The position numbers and the translations under genes were made by a program. From contig NZ_FTOM01000010.1 in the NCBI RefSeq assembly GCF_900156695.1, positions 1 to 64,000 on the forward strand: DNA of 64,000 bases. Reading direction: 5' to 3'. This DNA is from Phaeovulum vinaykumarii. GTDB taxonomy: Bacteria; Pseudomonadota; Alphaproteobacteria; Rhodobacterales; Rhodobacteraceae. Position 1 is the stretch's first letter. Every line of letters begins with the position of its first letter. Positions 40,869 through 50,640 of the stretch are shown piece after piece. The notes beneath the pieces were generated by a model. That model did no database searches. It was given only the letters and a program-made list of their open reading frames with translations, and was not told the DNA's origin.

Positions 40869-42053
40869 TTATTTCCTCATCCGCGCGATGTGTCCCGCAG
40901 CGATATGGCGCGCCTCGGCGTCCCATCCAAGCACATCGTCGAGAGTTTTCGGCAAGGCGGCAAAACCCGGCCGACCCGCGGCCTCGGAAAGCGTCGCCTC
41001 GACCACCGCCGTCATGTCGAGAAAGCCGATGCGCCCGGCGATGAAGGCATCAAGCGCGGCTTCCTTGGCGGCGTTGAAGGTGGCCCCTGCCATGCCGCGC
41101 GCGGCCATCACCTCGCGCGCCAGACGCAGCGCGGGGAAACGTTCGAGATCGGGCGCGATGAAGGTCATCTGCGCCACCTGCGCCAGATCGAGCCGCGCCA
41201 CCGGCAGATCCGCGCGCGCCGGCCAGTTCAGCGCATAGCCGATCGCATGGCGCATGTCGGGCGCCCCCATATGCGCCATCAGCGCCCCGTCGACAAAGCC
41301 GACGATCGCGTGGATCAGCGATTGCGGGTGGACGATGGCTTCGATCCTGTCGGGGTCGATGCCGAAATATTCCCGCGTTTCAATCAGTTCCAGCGCCTTG
41401 TTGAACATCGAGGCCGAATCGATCGTGATGCGCTGCCCCATCGCCCAATTGGGATGGGTCGAGGCCTCGGCGACCGTCGCCGTCGCCAGCCGCTCAAGCG
41501 GCCAGTCGCGGAACGCCCCCCCCGAGGCGGTGATGATGACGCGCTCGACCTCTTCGATGCGCTCGCCGACAAGGCCCTGGAAGACGGCGGAATGTTCGCT
41601 GTCGACGGGCAGGATGCGCGCACCGTGGGCGGCGGCCTCGGACAGGAGGAGCGGCCCCGCCGTCACCAGGCTTTCCTTGTTGGCCAGCGCCAGCGTGGTG
41701 CCATGGCGCAGCGCGCGGAAACCGGGCGCAAGACCCGCGGCACCGACGATCCCCGACATGATCCAGTCGGCCGGCCGGTCGGCGGCCTCGAGAAGCGCGT
41801 TGGGGCCGGCCGCGGCCTCGATGCCGCTGCCCTGAAGTGCCGCACGCAGGTCGGGAAGCGCGTCCTCGTAGGCGGTCACGGCGACCTCGGCCCCCAGCGC
41901 GCGCGCCTGTTCGGCCAGCCGCGCCACCTGCCGCCCGCCGGTCAGGGCCACGACGTCATAGGTTTCGCGCCCGCCCTGGCGCATCAGCAGATCAAAGGTG
42001 CTTTCCCCGATCGAGCCGGTGGCGCCGAAGACGGTAATCTTGCGTTTCGTCAT
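40869..42053 (-). CDS. dxr: 1-deoxy-D-xylulose 5-phosphate reductoisomerase
   Basis: A 394-residue NADPH-dependent enzyme converting DXP to MEP in the non-mevalonate isoprenoid route. The N-terminal nucleotide-binding motif is ITVFGATGSIGESTFDL; ALANKESLVTAGPLL, PVDSEHSAVFQ (metal-binding Asp/Glu) and IDSASMFNKALELIE define the catalytic domain. ATG at 42053 was chosen; the frame upstream is antisense composition over cdsA. It lies 5 bp after cdsA. Confidence 0.96.
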   Translation of the reverse strand: MTKRKITVFGATGSIGESTFDLLMRQGGRETYDVVALTGGRQVARLAEQARALGAEVAVTAYEDALPDLRAALQGSGIEAAAGPNALLEAADRPADWIMSGIVGAAGLAPGFRALRHGTTLALANKESLVTAGPLLLSEAAAHGARILPVDSEHSAVFQGLVGERIEEVERVIITASGGAFRDWPLERLATATVAEASTHPNWAMGQRITIDSASMFNKALELIETREYFGIDPDRIEAIVHPQSLIHAIVGFVDGALMAHMGAPDMRHAIGYALNWPARADLPVARLDLAQVAQMTFIAPDLERFPALRLAREVMAARGMAGATFNAAKEAALDAFIAGRIGFLDMTAVVEATLSEAAGRPGFAALPKTLDDVLGWDAEARHIAAGHIARMRK

Positions 42054-42058
42054 CTCTC

Positions 42059-42952
42059 TCACATCCCTCCGCCGGGCAGGGGCAGCGGCACGACAAGGCC
42101 GAGCACCATGACCGCCACCACCGCGCCCGCAAGCGCGTCGAACCTGTCCATCACCCCGCCATGGCCGGGGATCAGGCCGGAACTGTCCTTGACCCCCGCG
42201 CGGCGCTTGATGGCGCTTTCGGCGATGTCCCCCATCTGGCCGGCGAAGGCAACCGCGACCGACAGCACGGCCAGCGCGCCGGGGGCGGCGGTCCCGCCCG
42301 TGGCGCGGTCGATCCCGGCCACCAGAAGCCCGACGATCGCCGCCGCGACCCAGCCCGCGACCGTGCCCGACCAGGTCTTCTTGGGGCTGACGCGCGGCCA
42401 GAACCTGGGCCCGCCAAAGCGGCGCCCGGCGAAATAACCCGCCACATCCGAGGCCACGACCACCGCAACAAGCCACAGGATCGACAAAAGGCCCGCGCCG
42501 TCGCGCAGCACCACCATACCGTAGCCGGTCAGCATCACCGCCAGCGCATAGAGACCCACGATCCCGCGGTCGCGCCGCGGCCGGGCCAGCGCAACCAGCC
42601 CCGGCACCGCCAGCGCCGGGAGCGCATAAGCCGCGCCATCCAGCGCCAGCACCCCGGCCAGAACCCCGGCCGCCAGCGCCCCCAGCGCCCCGGCTTCGAC
42701 CCGCCGCCCCGGCGCGGTCATCGCGCAAAGCTCGTAGATCATCGCCCCCGCAACCAGCAGCGCAAGCGCCTGGAACCACGCCCCGCCCGCCGCGATCGCG
42801 CCCCCGCCCAGGGCCAGCATCACCAGCCCCGACGCCGTGCGCGCGCGCAGATCGCCCCAGTTCGGGGCCTTGCCCGCGTTCGGGGCGTTCTGCGGGGGCG
42901 TGTCGTTCTGCGGGGGCGTGTCGGGGCTCTTGTCCTGGCGGGTCTCGTTCAT
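42059..42952 (-). CDS. cdsA: Phosphatidate cytidylyltransferase CdsA
   Basis: A 297-residue polytopic membrane enzyme making CDP-diacylglycerol for phospholipid synthesis. The CDS signature near the C-terminus is SAIKRRAGVKDSSGLIPGHG followed by GVMDRFDAL. Multiple hydrophobic helices fill residues about 40-235; VSPKKTWSGTVAGW is also typical. The first 30 residues are polar with a duplicated NDTPPQN/TPPQN unit. The start overlaps uppS by 4 bp. Confidence 0.95.
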   Translation of the reverse strand: MNETRQDKSPDTPPQNDTPPQNAPNAGKAPNWGDLRARTASGLVMLALGGGAIAAGGAWFQALALLVAGAMIYELCAMTAPGRRVEAGALGALAAGVLAGVLALDGAAYALPALAVPGLVALARPRRDRGIVGLYALAVMLTGYGMVVLRDGAGLLSILWLVAVVVASDVAGYFAGRRFGGPRFWPRVSPKKTWSGTVAGWVAAAIVGLLVAGIDRATGGTAAPGALAVLSVAVAFAGQMGDIAESAIKRRAGVKDSSGLIPGHGGVMDRFDALAGAVVAVMVLGLVVPLPLPGGGM

Positions 42953-43914
42953 CGGGTCTTCGCGCCTCCGAACCGGCGTTCGCGCGCGGCGAAACGCGCA
43001 AGGATCTGTTGCAGTTCCTCGGGCGAGAAATCCGGCCAGAGGGTCGGGGTGAACTCGTATTCGGAATAGGCGGCCTGCCAGGGCAGGAAGTTCGAGCTGC
43101 GCAATTCGCCCGAGGTGCGGATCACCAGATCGGGGTCGGGCTGGCCCACGGTGTCAAGGCCCGCCGCCAGCGCCGCGAAGTCGATCTCGTCGGGGGCCAG
43201 CCGCCCGGCGGCCACCTCGCGCGCAAGGCGGCGCGCGGCGCGCACGATCTCGTCGCGGCCGCCGTAATTGATGGCCACCGTCAGGTTCAGCCGGGTGTTG
43301 GCGGCGGTGCGGTGCTCGATGCCGGTCATCAGGTCGCGCAGGCGCCGGTCCAGCTGGCTGCGGTCGCCGATGAAGCGCATCCGCACGCCTTCCTTGGACA
43401 ATTCGTCGGCTTCCTTGCGGATATAACGCGCGAAAAGCCCCATCAGCCCCACGACTTCCTCGCGCGAGCGGCGCCAGTTCTCGGTCGAGAAGGCATAGAT
43501 GGTCAGCCATTCGACGCCCATGTCCGGGCAGGCGCGCACCACCTGCTTGACGCGCTCGGCGCCGCGGCGGTGCCCGACCAGGCGCGGCCAGCCGCGCTCG
43601 CGCGCCCAGCGGCCGTTGCCGTCCATGATGATGGCGACATGGCGCGGCGCACCCGCACCGCCGGCGCCCTGCGGCACGCCGGAACCCGCGGCCAGGATAC
43701 GCGCCGCGGCCTCGGCGGCTTCCTCGGGGGTGGCGGGGCCCTCGCCGCAGGGGGCGGGGTCGTCCGAGCCGTCCCCCGTTACCAGATCGGAGACGGCGCC
43801 CAGCAATGCCGCGCGCTCATCGGCGGGGACATCGCCCCCGCAGGGGGGTGCGGGAAGATCGTCGGCCGCGATGGCGGCAGCCCCGTCCCTGCCCGCTGTC
43901 TTGCCTGCCGTCAT
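42949..43914 (-). CDS. uppS: Undecaprenyl diphosphate synthase with an N-terminal extension
   Basis: A 321-residue cis-prenyltransferase making the C55 lipid carrier for peptidoglycan and LPS. The conserved core starts near residue 90 with HVAIIMDGNGRWARERGW (Asp for diphosphate), followed by TIYAFSTENWRRSREEV, INYGGRDEIVRA and DLVIRTSGELRSSNFLPWQ. Usual enzymes are about 240-255 residues; the extra 85-90 N-terminal residues are Ala/Gly/acidic-rich and have no domain. ATG at 43914 follows GGAAAGGG and was preferred to a start 15 codons earlier. Confidence 0.93.
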   Translation of the reverse strand: MTAGKTAGRDGAAAIAADDLPAPPCGGDVPADERAALLGAVSDLVTGDGSDDPAPCGEGPATPEEAAEAAARILAAGSGVPQGAGGAGAPRHVAIIMDGNGRWARERGWPRLVGHRRGAERVKQVVRACPDMGVEWLTIYAFSTENWRRSREEVVGLMGLFARYIRKEADELSKEGVRMRFIGDRSQLDRRLRDLMTGIEHRTAANTRLNLTVAINYGGRDEIVRAARRLAREVAAGRLAPDEIDFAALAAGLDTVGQPDPDLVIRTSGELRSSNFLPWQAAYSEYEFTPTLWPDFSPEELQQILARFAARERRFGGAKTR

Positions 43915-44010
43915 GGCGCGCCCTTTCCGCCCTTCGTCCCTGCCATCGCGCGTCCGCATCGCCGGGGGGCGCGCGAAGACGGCGCCCCCGGCCCAAAGCC
44001 TTGCGGCAGA

Positions 44011-44574
44011 TCAGACCTGCATGATCTCGGCCTGCTTGGCCTCGAGCGCCTTGTCGACGCCGGCGATCATGCGGTCGGTCAGCGCCTGCACCTCGTCGGT
44101 CCAGAACTTCTGATCGTCCTCGGACATGCCGCCGGTCTTGGCCTTCTTGATCTGGTCCATGCCGTCGCGGCGCACGTTGCGAATCGCCACGCGCGCATGT
44201 TCGGCATATTGGGCGGCCACGCGCGTCAGCTCGCGGCGGCGTTCCTCGTTCAGTTCCGGGATCGGCAGCATGATGATGGTGCCGTTGGTCTGCGGGTTGA
44301 TGCCCAGGCCGGATTCGCGGATGGCCTTCTCGACCTTGTTCACCAGCCCCTTGTCCCAGACGTTGACGGTGACCATGCGCGGCTCGGGCACGTTGATCGT
44401 GCCGACCTGGTTGATGGGGGTCATCGAGCCATAGGCATCCACCATCACCGGGTCCACGATCGAGGCCGAGGCCCGCCCCGTGCGCAGGCTTGCGAATTCA
44501 TGCTTGAGCGCGACCATGGCCCCTTCCATGCGGCGCTCGAGGTCATCGATGTCGATCTCGATTTCGTCGGACAT
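44011..44574 (-). CDS. frr: Ribosome recycling factor
   Basis: A 187-residue factor that splits post-termination ribosomes with EF-G. The family blocks [38 protein letters not shown] and [17 protein letters not shown] are all present and the length is normal. ATG at 44574 gives the standard N-terminus; the long upstream frame is not coding. It follows pyrH with a 184-bp gap. Confidence 0.97.
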   Translation of the reverse strand: MSDEIEIDIDDLERRMEGAMVALKHEFASLRTGRASASIVDPVMVDAYGSMTPINQVGTINVPEPRMVTVNVWDKGLVNKVEKAIRESGLGINPQTNGTIIMLPIPELNEERRRELTRVAAQYAEHARVAIRNVRRDGMDQIKKAKTGGMSEDDQKFWTDEVQALTDRMIAGVDKALEAKQAEIMQV

Positions 44575-44758
44575 ATCTGCGTTTTCCGTCTTGTTGTCGC
44601 GGTTCGGGGGGCGCGCGGGCAAGGCATGCCCCGATCGCGCCCGTTCTAGCCGCTTTGTCATGCGAAAGATAGTCGGCGCAGGCGCGCAGGGCGCATGGGG
44701 CGCGCGCGCGCGGGGGGACATGCGGCCCCCATGCGCCCGCGGCCCGTGCCTTGCCCTC

Positions 44759-45505
44759 TTAGCCCTGGACCTTGGTATAGGTGCCCTGCCCCGACAGGAT
44801 GCCGCGGAACCCGCCCGGCTCGTCGAGCGAGAAGACGATGATCGGCAGGTTGTTGTCACGCGCCAGCGCGATGGCCGAGGCATCCATGACGCCCAGATGC
44901 TGTTGCAGCACCTCGTCATAGGTCACGTTGTCATAGCGCTTCGCGTCGGCGTGTTTGTTGGGGTCCTTGTCGTAGACGCCATCGACCTTGGTGCCCTTGA
45001 AGATGGCCTCGCAGTTCATCTCGTTGGCGCGCAGCGTCGCGGCGGTGTCGGTGGTGAAATAGGGGTTGCCGGTGCCGGCCGCGAAGATGCACACGCGCTT
45101 CTTTTCCAGATGCCGCACGGCGCGGCGGCGGATGTAGGGCTCGGCCACTTCGTCCATCCGGATGGCCGAGATCACCCGGCTGTGCATCCCGCGCGCCTCG
45201 AGCGCGGCCTGCATCGCCAGCGCATTCATCACCGTGGCCAGCATGCCCATGTAATCGGCCGTGGCCCGTTCCATCCCCTGCGCCGAGCCCTGAAGCCCGC
45301 GGAAGATGTTGCCCCCGCCGATCACCATGCAGATCTCGACCCCCAGATCATGGACCGATTTCACCTCGGAGGCGATCCGCGCCACGGTGGGCGGGTGCAG
45401 GCCATAGCCCTGGTCGCCCATCAGCGCCTCGCCCGAAATCTTCAGCATCACGCGCCGATAGGTTACCTTCGCACCGCCATCGGCGTCGTTGTCCTGGCCC
45501 GACAT
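44759..45505 (-). CDS. pyrH: Uridylate kinase
   Basis: A 248-residue hexameric UMP kinase. [32 protein letters not shown] and [16 protein letters not shown] are conserved substrate and phosphate-binding motifs. ATG at 45505 ([10 protein letters not shown]) was chosen over a start 14 codons earlier. It is the first gene of the envelope supercluster and is divergent from miaA across 87 bp. The rpsB-tsf genes often upstream of pyrH are not here. Confidence 0.97.
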   Translation of the reverse strand: MSGQDNDADGGAKVTYRRVMLKISGEALMGDQGYGLHPPTVARIASEVKSVHDLGVEICMVIGGGNIFRGLQGSAQGMERATADYMGMLATVMNALAMQAALEARGMHSRVISAIRMDEVAEPYIRRRAVRHLEKKRVCIFAAGTGNPYFTTDTAATLRANEMNCEAIFKGTKVDGVYDKDPNKHADAKRYDNVTYDEVLQQHLGVMDASAIALARDNNLPIIVFSLDEPGGFRGILSGQGTYTKVQG

Positions 45506-45592
45506 GAACTTCCCCTCGCATTGCCATCGGCGCGGAAAATGTCGCAAAAGGCGCGGGCAATCAACCGTCCTCGGCGCCCAGGAGCCCCGCCC

Positions 45593-46495
45593 GTGTCAGA
45601 GCCCCCGATTTCCCGTGCCCTTGCGATCCTGGAGGGGACCGCGCCGGACCGGCCGGTCCTGATCGCGGGGGCGACGGCCTCGGGCAAATCGGCGCTGGCC
45701 GCACAGATCGCCGCACGGCTGGGCGGGGTCGTGGTCAATGCCGATGCGCTTCAGGTCTGGTCGTGCTGGCGCGTGCTGTCGGCGCGCCCCACACCCGCAG
45801 ACGAAGCCGCCCTGCCGCATGCGCTCTATGGCCACAAGGCGCCGGGCGAAAGCTATTCCGTGGGCCATTGGCTGCGCGATCTGGCGCCGCTTCTGGCCGG
45901 GCCGCGCCGGCCGGTGATCGTGGGGGGGACGGGGCTCTATTTCACCGCGCTGACGCAAGGCCTGGCCGAGATCCCGCCGACACCCGATCAGGTGCGCGCC
46001 GAGGCCGACGCCCTGCTGCGCGCAGGCGGCGTGGCGGCACTTCTGGAGGGGATCGACGCGGCGACGGCAGCACGTATCGACCGGCGCAACCCCGCGCGCG
46101 TCCAGCGCGCCTGGGAGGTGCAGCGCACGACGGGCCGGGGGCTGGCCGCCTGGCAGGATGCGACGCCGCCGCCGCTGCTGCCGCTGAGCCGGGCGACGCC
46201 GCTCTTGCTGGAGGTGCCCCCCGAGACGCTGGCGGGGCGCATCGACGCGCGGTTCGAGAAGATGATGGCCACGGGCGCCCCCGAGGAGGTGGCCGCCGTG
46301 GCCGGGATCTGGGACGAATCTGCGCTCTGGGCGCAGGCGATCGGCGCGCGCGAGCTGATCGCGCTGGCCCGCGGCCAGATCGACCGGCCCGAAGCGATTG
46401 CCCGCGCGCAGGCGGCTTCGCGGCAATATGCCAAGCGCCAGCGCACATGGTTTCGCGCCCGGATGCGCGACTGGCACAAGATCGTGGGGGTCTGA
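45593..46495 (+). CDS. miaA: tRNA dimethylallyltransferase MiaA
   Basis: A 300-residue enzyme that prenylates A37 of tRNAs reading codons beginning with U. The P-loop is [14 protein letters not shown] (about residue 23), followed by [35 protein letters not shown] and the C-terminal [12 protein letters not shown]. The start is GTG at 45593, in SEPPISRAL, with AGGAG nine bases upstream. No ATG gives a natural start. Confidence 0.94.
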   Translation: MSEPPISRALAILEGTAPDRPVLIAGATASGKSALAAQIAARLGGVVVNADALQVWSCWRVLSARPTPADEAALPHALYGHKAPGESYSVGHWLRDLAPLLAGPRRPVIVGGTGLYFTALTQGLAEIPPTPDQVRAEADALLRAGGVAALLEGIDAATAARIDRRNPARVQRAWEVQRTTGRGLAAWQDATPPPLLPLSRATPLLLEVPPETLAGRIDARFEKMMATGAPEEVAAVAGIWDESALWAQAIGARELIALARGQIDRPEAIARAQAASRQYAKRQRTWFRARMRDWHKIVGV

Positions 46496-46674
46496 GGCAT
46501 ACCCCGCAGGAACGGAGAAAACATTTCGTTTCCAAGGGATTCGCACATAGACTTCACGCCGCCCTGGGGGGTTACCGGGGTGGCCGGGCCTGTCCCGGCG
46601 CTGCTGCCAAGACCATCCGTCCATCCCGCCGCCGGGTCCGCCGCCCGCGCAGCCCAGACAGGGTATTGCCGTCC

Positions 46675-47658
46675 GTGAAGCTGTTTACCGCGCCCCCGCT
46701 GTCGCAATTTGCCGACGCGCCCGCCAAGCCCCGTTCGCCCGCGCCCGTCTCGCCAGCGCCGACCCCGGTCGCGCCCACCTCGTCCGCGGCCGCAGTCGCG
46801 GCATCGACGCCGGCCGCCTCCGCGCCGGGCGCGAAAAACGCGCGCCGCGCCGTCACCACCATCCCCGAGACGCCCGCGCGTCTGCGTCTGACCACGATCC
46901 CGCGCATGGCCGCCGGCGGGCGCTGGCGGGTCGAGACCATGCGCGCGCTCTCCGAACCGATGCTGGTCTGGATCACCCGCGGCCAGGGCCGGCTGACGCT
47001 GGGCGGCATCACCCGCGGCTATGCCGCCAACAACGCCATCTTCATTCCCGCCGGCGTCATGCATGCCTTCGATCTGGGGCCGCAGACGCATGGCACGGTG
47101 CTTTATTTCGGGCGCGCCTGCGACGTGACGCTGCCCGCCGCCAGCCACCACCTGCGGCTGCGCGAACCCAAGGTGCAGTCGGAACTGACCGGGCTTCTGG
47201 ACGCGGTCGCGCGCGAGATGGAAAGCGACCGGCCCGCCTCGGACCGCGCGCTGCGCCATCATCTGGGCCTGCTGGGGGTCTGGCTCGAGCGCCAGGTCGA
47301 GACCGCCGGCGCGGGCGCCAATGCCCCGCGCCTGCCGGCCCCCCGTCGTCTGGCCGCGCGCTATGCCGCAGCCCTGGAAGGCGGTTTCCGCAAGGGGCTG
47401 AACGTGGCCGATTTCGCCGCCGAGCTGGGCGTGACGCCCACCCATCTGACCCGCGCCTGCCGCGAGGCCTGCGGGCGCTCGGCCTCGCAGATGCTGCGCG
47501 AACGCCGCCTGCACGAGGCGCGCCGGCTGCTGCGCGACACCCGCGCGCCGGTGGGCGAGATCGCCGCCAGCCTGGGCTTTGCCTCGGCGGCCTATTTCAC
47601 CCGCGCCTTCCACGCCGAGACCGGGCAGACGCCCTCGGACTTCCGCCGCGGGGTCTGA
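46675..47658 (+). CDS. AraC-family transcriptional regulator
   Basis: About 327 residues. The first 60 form an Ala/Pro-rich linker-like region; a cupin-type sensor follows (about 75-170, EPMLVWITRGQGRLTLGG, FIPAGVMHAFDLG), then a C-terminal double helix-turn-helix (FAAELGVTPTHLTRACREA, GEIAASLGFASAAYFTRAFH). A GTG at 46675 is the likely start because no ATG fits; the ribosome site is weak, so the N-terminus is uncertain. No adjacent catabolic gene reveals its ligand. Confidence 0.85.
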   Translation: MKLFTAPPLSQFADAPAKPRSPAPVSPAPTPVAPTSSAAAVAASTPAASAPGAKNARRAVTTIPETPARLRLTTIPRMAAGGRWRVETMRALSEPMLVWITRGQGRLTLGGITRGYAANNAIFIPAGVMHAFDLGPQTHGTVLYFGRACDVTLPAASHHLRLREPKVQSELTGLLDAVAREMESDRPASDRALRHHLGLLGVWLERQVETAGAGANAPRLPAPRRLAARYAAALEGGFRKGLNVADFAAELGVTPTHLTRACREACGRSASQMLRERRLHEARRLLRDTRAPVGEIAASLGFASAAYFTRAFHAETGQTPSDFRRGV

Positions 47659-47780
47659 CGCCCCTTTTCACCAAGCCCCCGCGCGGCTAGATCACCGACA
47701 CCAACACGGACACGAGGCGCCCGCACCGCCGCGGGCCGCCATCCACGACCAACATCCTTTCGTCATTTCCGGGGACCGCG

Positions 47781-48308
47781 ATGGAACGCGCAATCGAGAC
47801 CTTTCTCTTCGCCAGCCGCTGGCTGATGGCACCCATGTATGTGGGCCTTGTGGGGGCGCTGGCGATCCTGCTCTATTCCTTCGGGATGGAATTGTGGCAT
47901 TTCGCGCTGTCCATCCCGGGGATGAGCGTGGACGACGCGGTAATGGGCGTGCTGGCGCTGATCGACCTGTCGCTGGCGGCCAACCTGCTGCTGATCGTGA
48001 TCTTCTCGGGCTACGAGAATTTCGTGTCGCGCATGGATACCGCGCAGCACGAGGACCGGCCCGACTGGCAGGACGAGGTGGATTTCTCGGGGCTGAAGCT
48101 CAAGCTGGTGGCCTCGATCGTGGCGATCTCGGGGATCCATCTGCTCAAGGTCTTCATGGATGTGGACAAATACACCGACGACAAGATCCGCTGGATGGTC
48201 ATCATCCATCTGGTCTTCGTCATCTCGGGCGTGCTGCTGGCGGCGATGGACTGGATCACCAACAACGCCAAGGTGTCGAAGAAGAAGGTTCTCAAGGACG
48301 CCGGCTGA
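47781..48308 (+). CDS. YqhA/UPF0114-family membrane protein
   Basis: A 175-residue protein with three to four hydrophobic helices. It matches UPF0114: MERAIETFLFASRWLMAPMY, then LIDLSLAANLLLIVIFSGYENFVS, and LKLKLVASIVAISGIHLLKVF. The function of the family is not firmly known. The normal length is conserved. It is a stand-alone gene between the AraC gene and the GTA-type lysis pair. Confidence 0.9.
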   Translation: MERAIETFLFASRWLMAPMYVGLVGALAILLYSFGMELWHFALSIPGMSVDDAVMGVLALIDLSLAANLLLIVIFSGYENFVSRMDTAQHEDRPDWQDEVDFSGLKLKLVASIVAISGIHLLKVFMDVDKYTDDKIRWMVIIHLVFVISGVLLAAMDWITNNAKVSKKKVLKDAG

Positions 48309-48386
48309 ACCGCAGCGCGCGCCCGCTTCGCGCGGCGTTAAGCGCGCCGCCGCACCCTCTTGCGGGATGAATGCAAGGGGGTTGCA

Positions 48387-48998
48387 ATGCAGGATGTCGA
48401 GGAAATCGCCCGCGAGATCGTGGCGCGCGAGGGGGGCTATGTCGACGACCCGGACGATCCGGGCGGCGCCACCAATCGGGGCGTCACGCTGGGCACGCTG
48501 CGCCGGCTGGGGATCGACCTTGACGGCGACGGCGACGTGGACCGGGCCGACCTGCGCCGGCTGAGCCGCGATCAGGCCACCGATATCTTCATCGAACATT
48601 ACTTCCGCAGGCCCGGCCTGGCGGCCCTGCCCGCCCCGCTCCAACCCGGCGTCTTCGACATGTATGTCAACGCCGGAAGCAATGCGATCCGGGTGCTCCA
48701 GCGGCTGCTGAACCAGATGGGCCAGGATCTTCAGGTGGACGGCGCGCTGGGCCCGCTGACGCTGCGCGCCGCCCATCGCGCGGCCGCCGCGGCGCCGGGC
48801 CATATCGCCGATGCCTATGGGATCGCGCGGCGCAACTATTACTATGCGCTGGCCGATGCCCGCCCCGCCAGCCGCAAGTTCGCCCGTGCCCGCGACGGCG
48901 GCAAGGGCGGCTGGATCCGCCGCGCCGAGGCCTTCATCGCGCCGCGCTTCCACCTGACCGAGGCCGAGCACCGCGCAAGGGTGGCGAAATGGGACTGA
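48387..48998 (+). CDS. GTA-type endolysin (glycoside hydrolase family 108)
   Basis: A 203-residue muramidase-like protein. The GH108 catalytic Glu lies in IVAREGGYVDDPDDPGGATN; a C-terminal peptidoglycan-binding-like half has DMYVNAGSNAIRVLQRLLNQ, QVDGALGPLTLRA. A DLDGDGDVDRADL segment (about 52-64) looks like a calcium-binding loop inserted in the catalytic domain. There is no signal peptide, so release needs the holin that overlaps it by 10 bp. The pair resembles the Rhodobacter capsulatus endolysin and holin used to release gene transfer agent. ATG at 48387 follows AAGGGGG. Confidence 0.85.
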   Translation: MQDVEEIAREIVAREGGYVDDPDDPGGATNRGVTLGTLRRLGIDLDGDGDVDRADLRRLSRDQATDIFIEHYFRRPGLAALPAPLQPGVFDMYVNAGSNAIRVLQRLLNQMGQDLQVDGALGPLTLRAAHRAAAAAPGHIADAYGIARRNYYYALADARPASRKFARARDGGKGGWIRRAEAFIAPRFHLTEAEHRARVAKWD

Positions 48999-49513
48999 TC
49001 GCGCGGCTGATCGGCACGCCCGAGGCCACGCGCGCGCTGGCAGGGGCGGCCAGTTCCGTGGCCGAGGTCTTCACCCCCAATGCCACCCGCGCGCTCGAGA
49101 CCGCGCATGAGGTGCGCATGGCCGCGCTGGCCCAGCACGGCACGGAATTCCAGAGCGCGGGGGCGGGGCTGTTCGACCGGCTGGTCAACGGGCTCAACCG
49201 GCTGCCGCGGCCGATGCTGGCGCTGGGCACGTTGGGATTGTTCGTCCATGCGATGGTGGACCCGGCGGGGTTCACGACGCGTATGCAGGGGTTGGCCGCG
49301 GTGCCCGAGCCGCTGTGGTGGCTTCTGGGCGCCATCGTCAGCTTCTATTTCGGCGCGCGCGAGGCGCATCATTTTCGCGTCCGATCCGTGGCGACGGCGG
49401 GGCGCCTGACGCAGGCCCCGCGCAGGCCCGGCGCGGGCGCAGCCCCCACCGCAAGCCCTGATCCGGGCCCGAACCCGGCCCTGGCCGAATGGCAGGGGCA
49501 AAGCGGGCCCTGA
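48989..49513 (+). CDS. GTA-type holin (3TM family)
   Basis: A 174-residue protein with hydrophobic helices at about 72-90 (RPMLALGTLGLFVHAMV) and 106-124 (LWWLLGAIVSFYFGA), and a weaker helix near the N-terminus. It fits the family of 3TM holins for gene-transfer release. The start overlaps the endolysin by 10 bp, giving a two-gene lysis cassette. The Pro-rich C-terminal 45 residues are probably disordered. No phage structural gene is nearby, which favours a GTA role over a prophage. Confidence 0.8.
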   Translation: MGLIARLIGTPEATRALAGAASSVAEVFTPNATRALETAHEVRMAALAQHGTEFQSAGAGLFDRLVNGLNRLPRPMLALGTLGLFVHAMVDPAGFTTRMQGLAAVPEPLWWLLGAIVSFYFGAREAHHFRVRSVATAGRLTQAPRRPGAGAAPTASPDPGPNPALAEWQGQSGP

Positions 49514-49536
49514 GGCTGCCCGCGGCGGGTCTGCGT

Positions 49537-50640
49537 TCAGGTCGCGCGGCGCCAGAAATGCACGATGTCGGGGCCCACGGGCTCGACCGACTCGAGGCGG
49601 AACCGCGGTGCCAGTTCCAGCCGGCCCAGCCCCAGCGCGCCCATGCCCGCGCGCCCGTCCCCCCCGATCAGCGCGCCGGCGGTGAACCAGACGATCTCGT
49701 CGATCAGATCGGCGGTGCTCAGGGCCGCGGCCAGCGCCGCGCCGCCTTCGCAGAAAACCCGCGTGAGCCCGCGCGCCCCCAGCGCCGAAAGTGCCGCCAG
49801 CGGATCGACCCGGCCCTCGGGGGTGGCGGCCACCTCGAAAAGCTCGGCCCCCGCCGCGCGCCAGGCGTCCCGCGCGGGCGCCGGCGCCGCCGCGGTATGG
49901 ACCAGCCAAACGGGCTGCGCCCCCGCACTGCGGCCCAGACGACAATCGACCGGCAGGCGCAGACGGCTGTCCACAACGATCCGCACCGGCTGGGGCATGG
50001 CGCCCATGTCGCGCACATCCAGCATCGGATCATCGGCCAGCGCCGTGCCCGCCCCCACCATCACCGCATCATGGGACGCGCGCATGGCATGGACGCGCCG
50101 GCGCGCCTCCGCGCCGGTGATCCAGCGGCTTTCCCCCGAGGCGGTGGCGATGCGCCCGTCGAGCGTGGCCGCGATCTTGAGCGTGACCAGCGGCCGCCCG
50201 CGCGTCACGCGCGAGAAGAAGCCCGCATTGACCCGCGCGGCCGGCATGGCCAGAACGCCCTCGGTCACCTCGATCCCGGCCGCGCGCAGGATGGCATGTC
50301 CGCCGCCCGCCACGCGCGGATCGGGGTCGGTCAACGCGGTGACGACGCGCGCCACCCCGGCCGCGACCAGCGCCTCGGCACAAGGCGGGGTGCGCCCGTG
50401 ATGCGCGCAAGGTTCCAGCGTGACATAAGCCGTGGCCCCCCGCGCCGCAGCGCCCGCCTGGGCCAGCGCCTGGGGTTCGGCATGCGGCCGCCCGCCGGGT
50501 GCTGTGACACCGCGCCCCACGACACGGCCGTCAGGCGCCACGATCACGCAGCCCACCGCCGGATTGGGCCAGGTCCGCCCAAGCCCGCGCCGCGCCAGCG
50601 TCAACGCGTGGCGCATGTGGCACAGATCGGCGGGGCTCAC
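49537..50640 (-). CDS. ribD: Bifunctional riboflavin biosynthesis deaminase/reductase RibD
   Basis: A 367-residue enzyme of the second and third steps of riboflavin synthesis. The N-terminal deaminase has the zinc motif [12 protein letters not shown] and [18 protein letters not shown]. The reductase from about residue 150 has [17 protein letters not shown] and [15 protein letters not shown]. The length is normal. It overlaps nrdR by 4 bp. No other rib genes are adjacent. Confidence 0.96.
   Translation of the reverse strand: MSPADLCHMRHALTLARRGLGRTWPNPAVGCVIVAPDGRVVGRGVTAPGGRPHAEPQALAQAGAAARGATAYVTLEPCAHHGRTPPCAEALVAAGVARVVTALTDPDPRVAGGGHAILRAAGIEVTEGVLAMPAARVNAGFFSRVTRGRPLVTLKIAATLDGRIATASGESRWITGAEARRRVHAMRASHDAVMVGAGTALADDPMLDVRDMGAMPQPVRIVVDSRLRLPVDCRLGRSAGAQPVWLVHTAAAPAPARDAWRAAGAELFEVAATPEGRVDPLAALSALGARGLTRVFCEGGAALAAALSTADLIDEIVWFTAGALIGGDGRAGMGALGLGRLELAPRFRLESVEPVGPDIVHFWRRAT

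Noticed and set aside
48387-49513. Prophage remnant
   Set aside because: No integrase, capsid, tail or attachment repeat is nearby; the endolysin/holin pair alone fits the GTA lysis type better.
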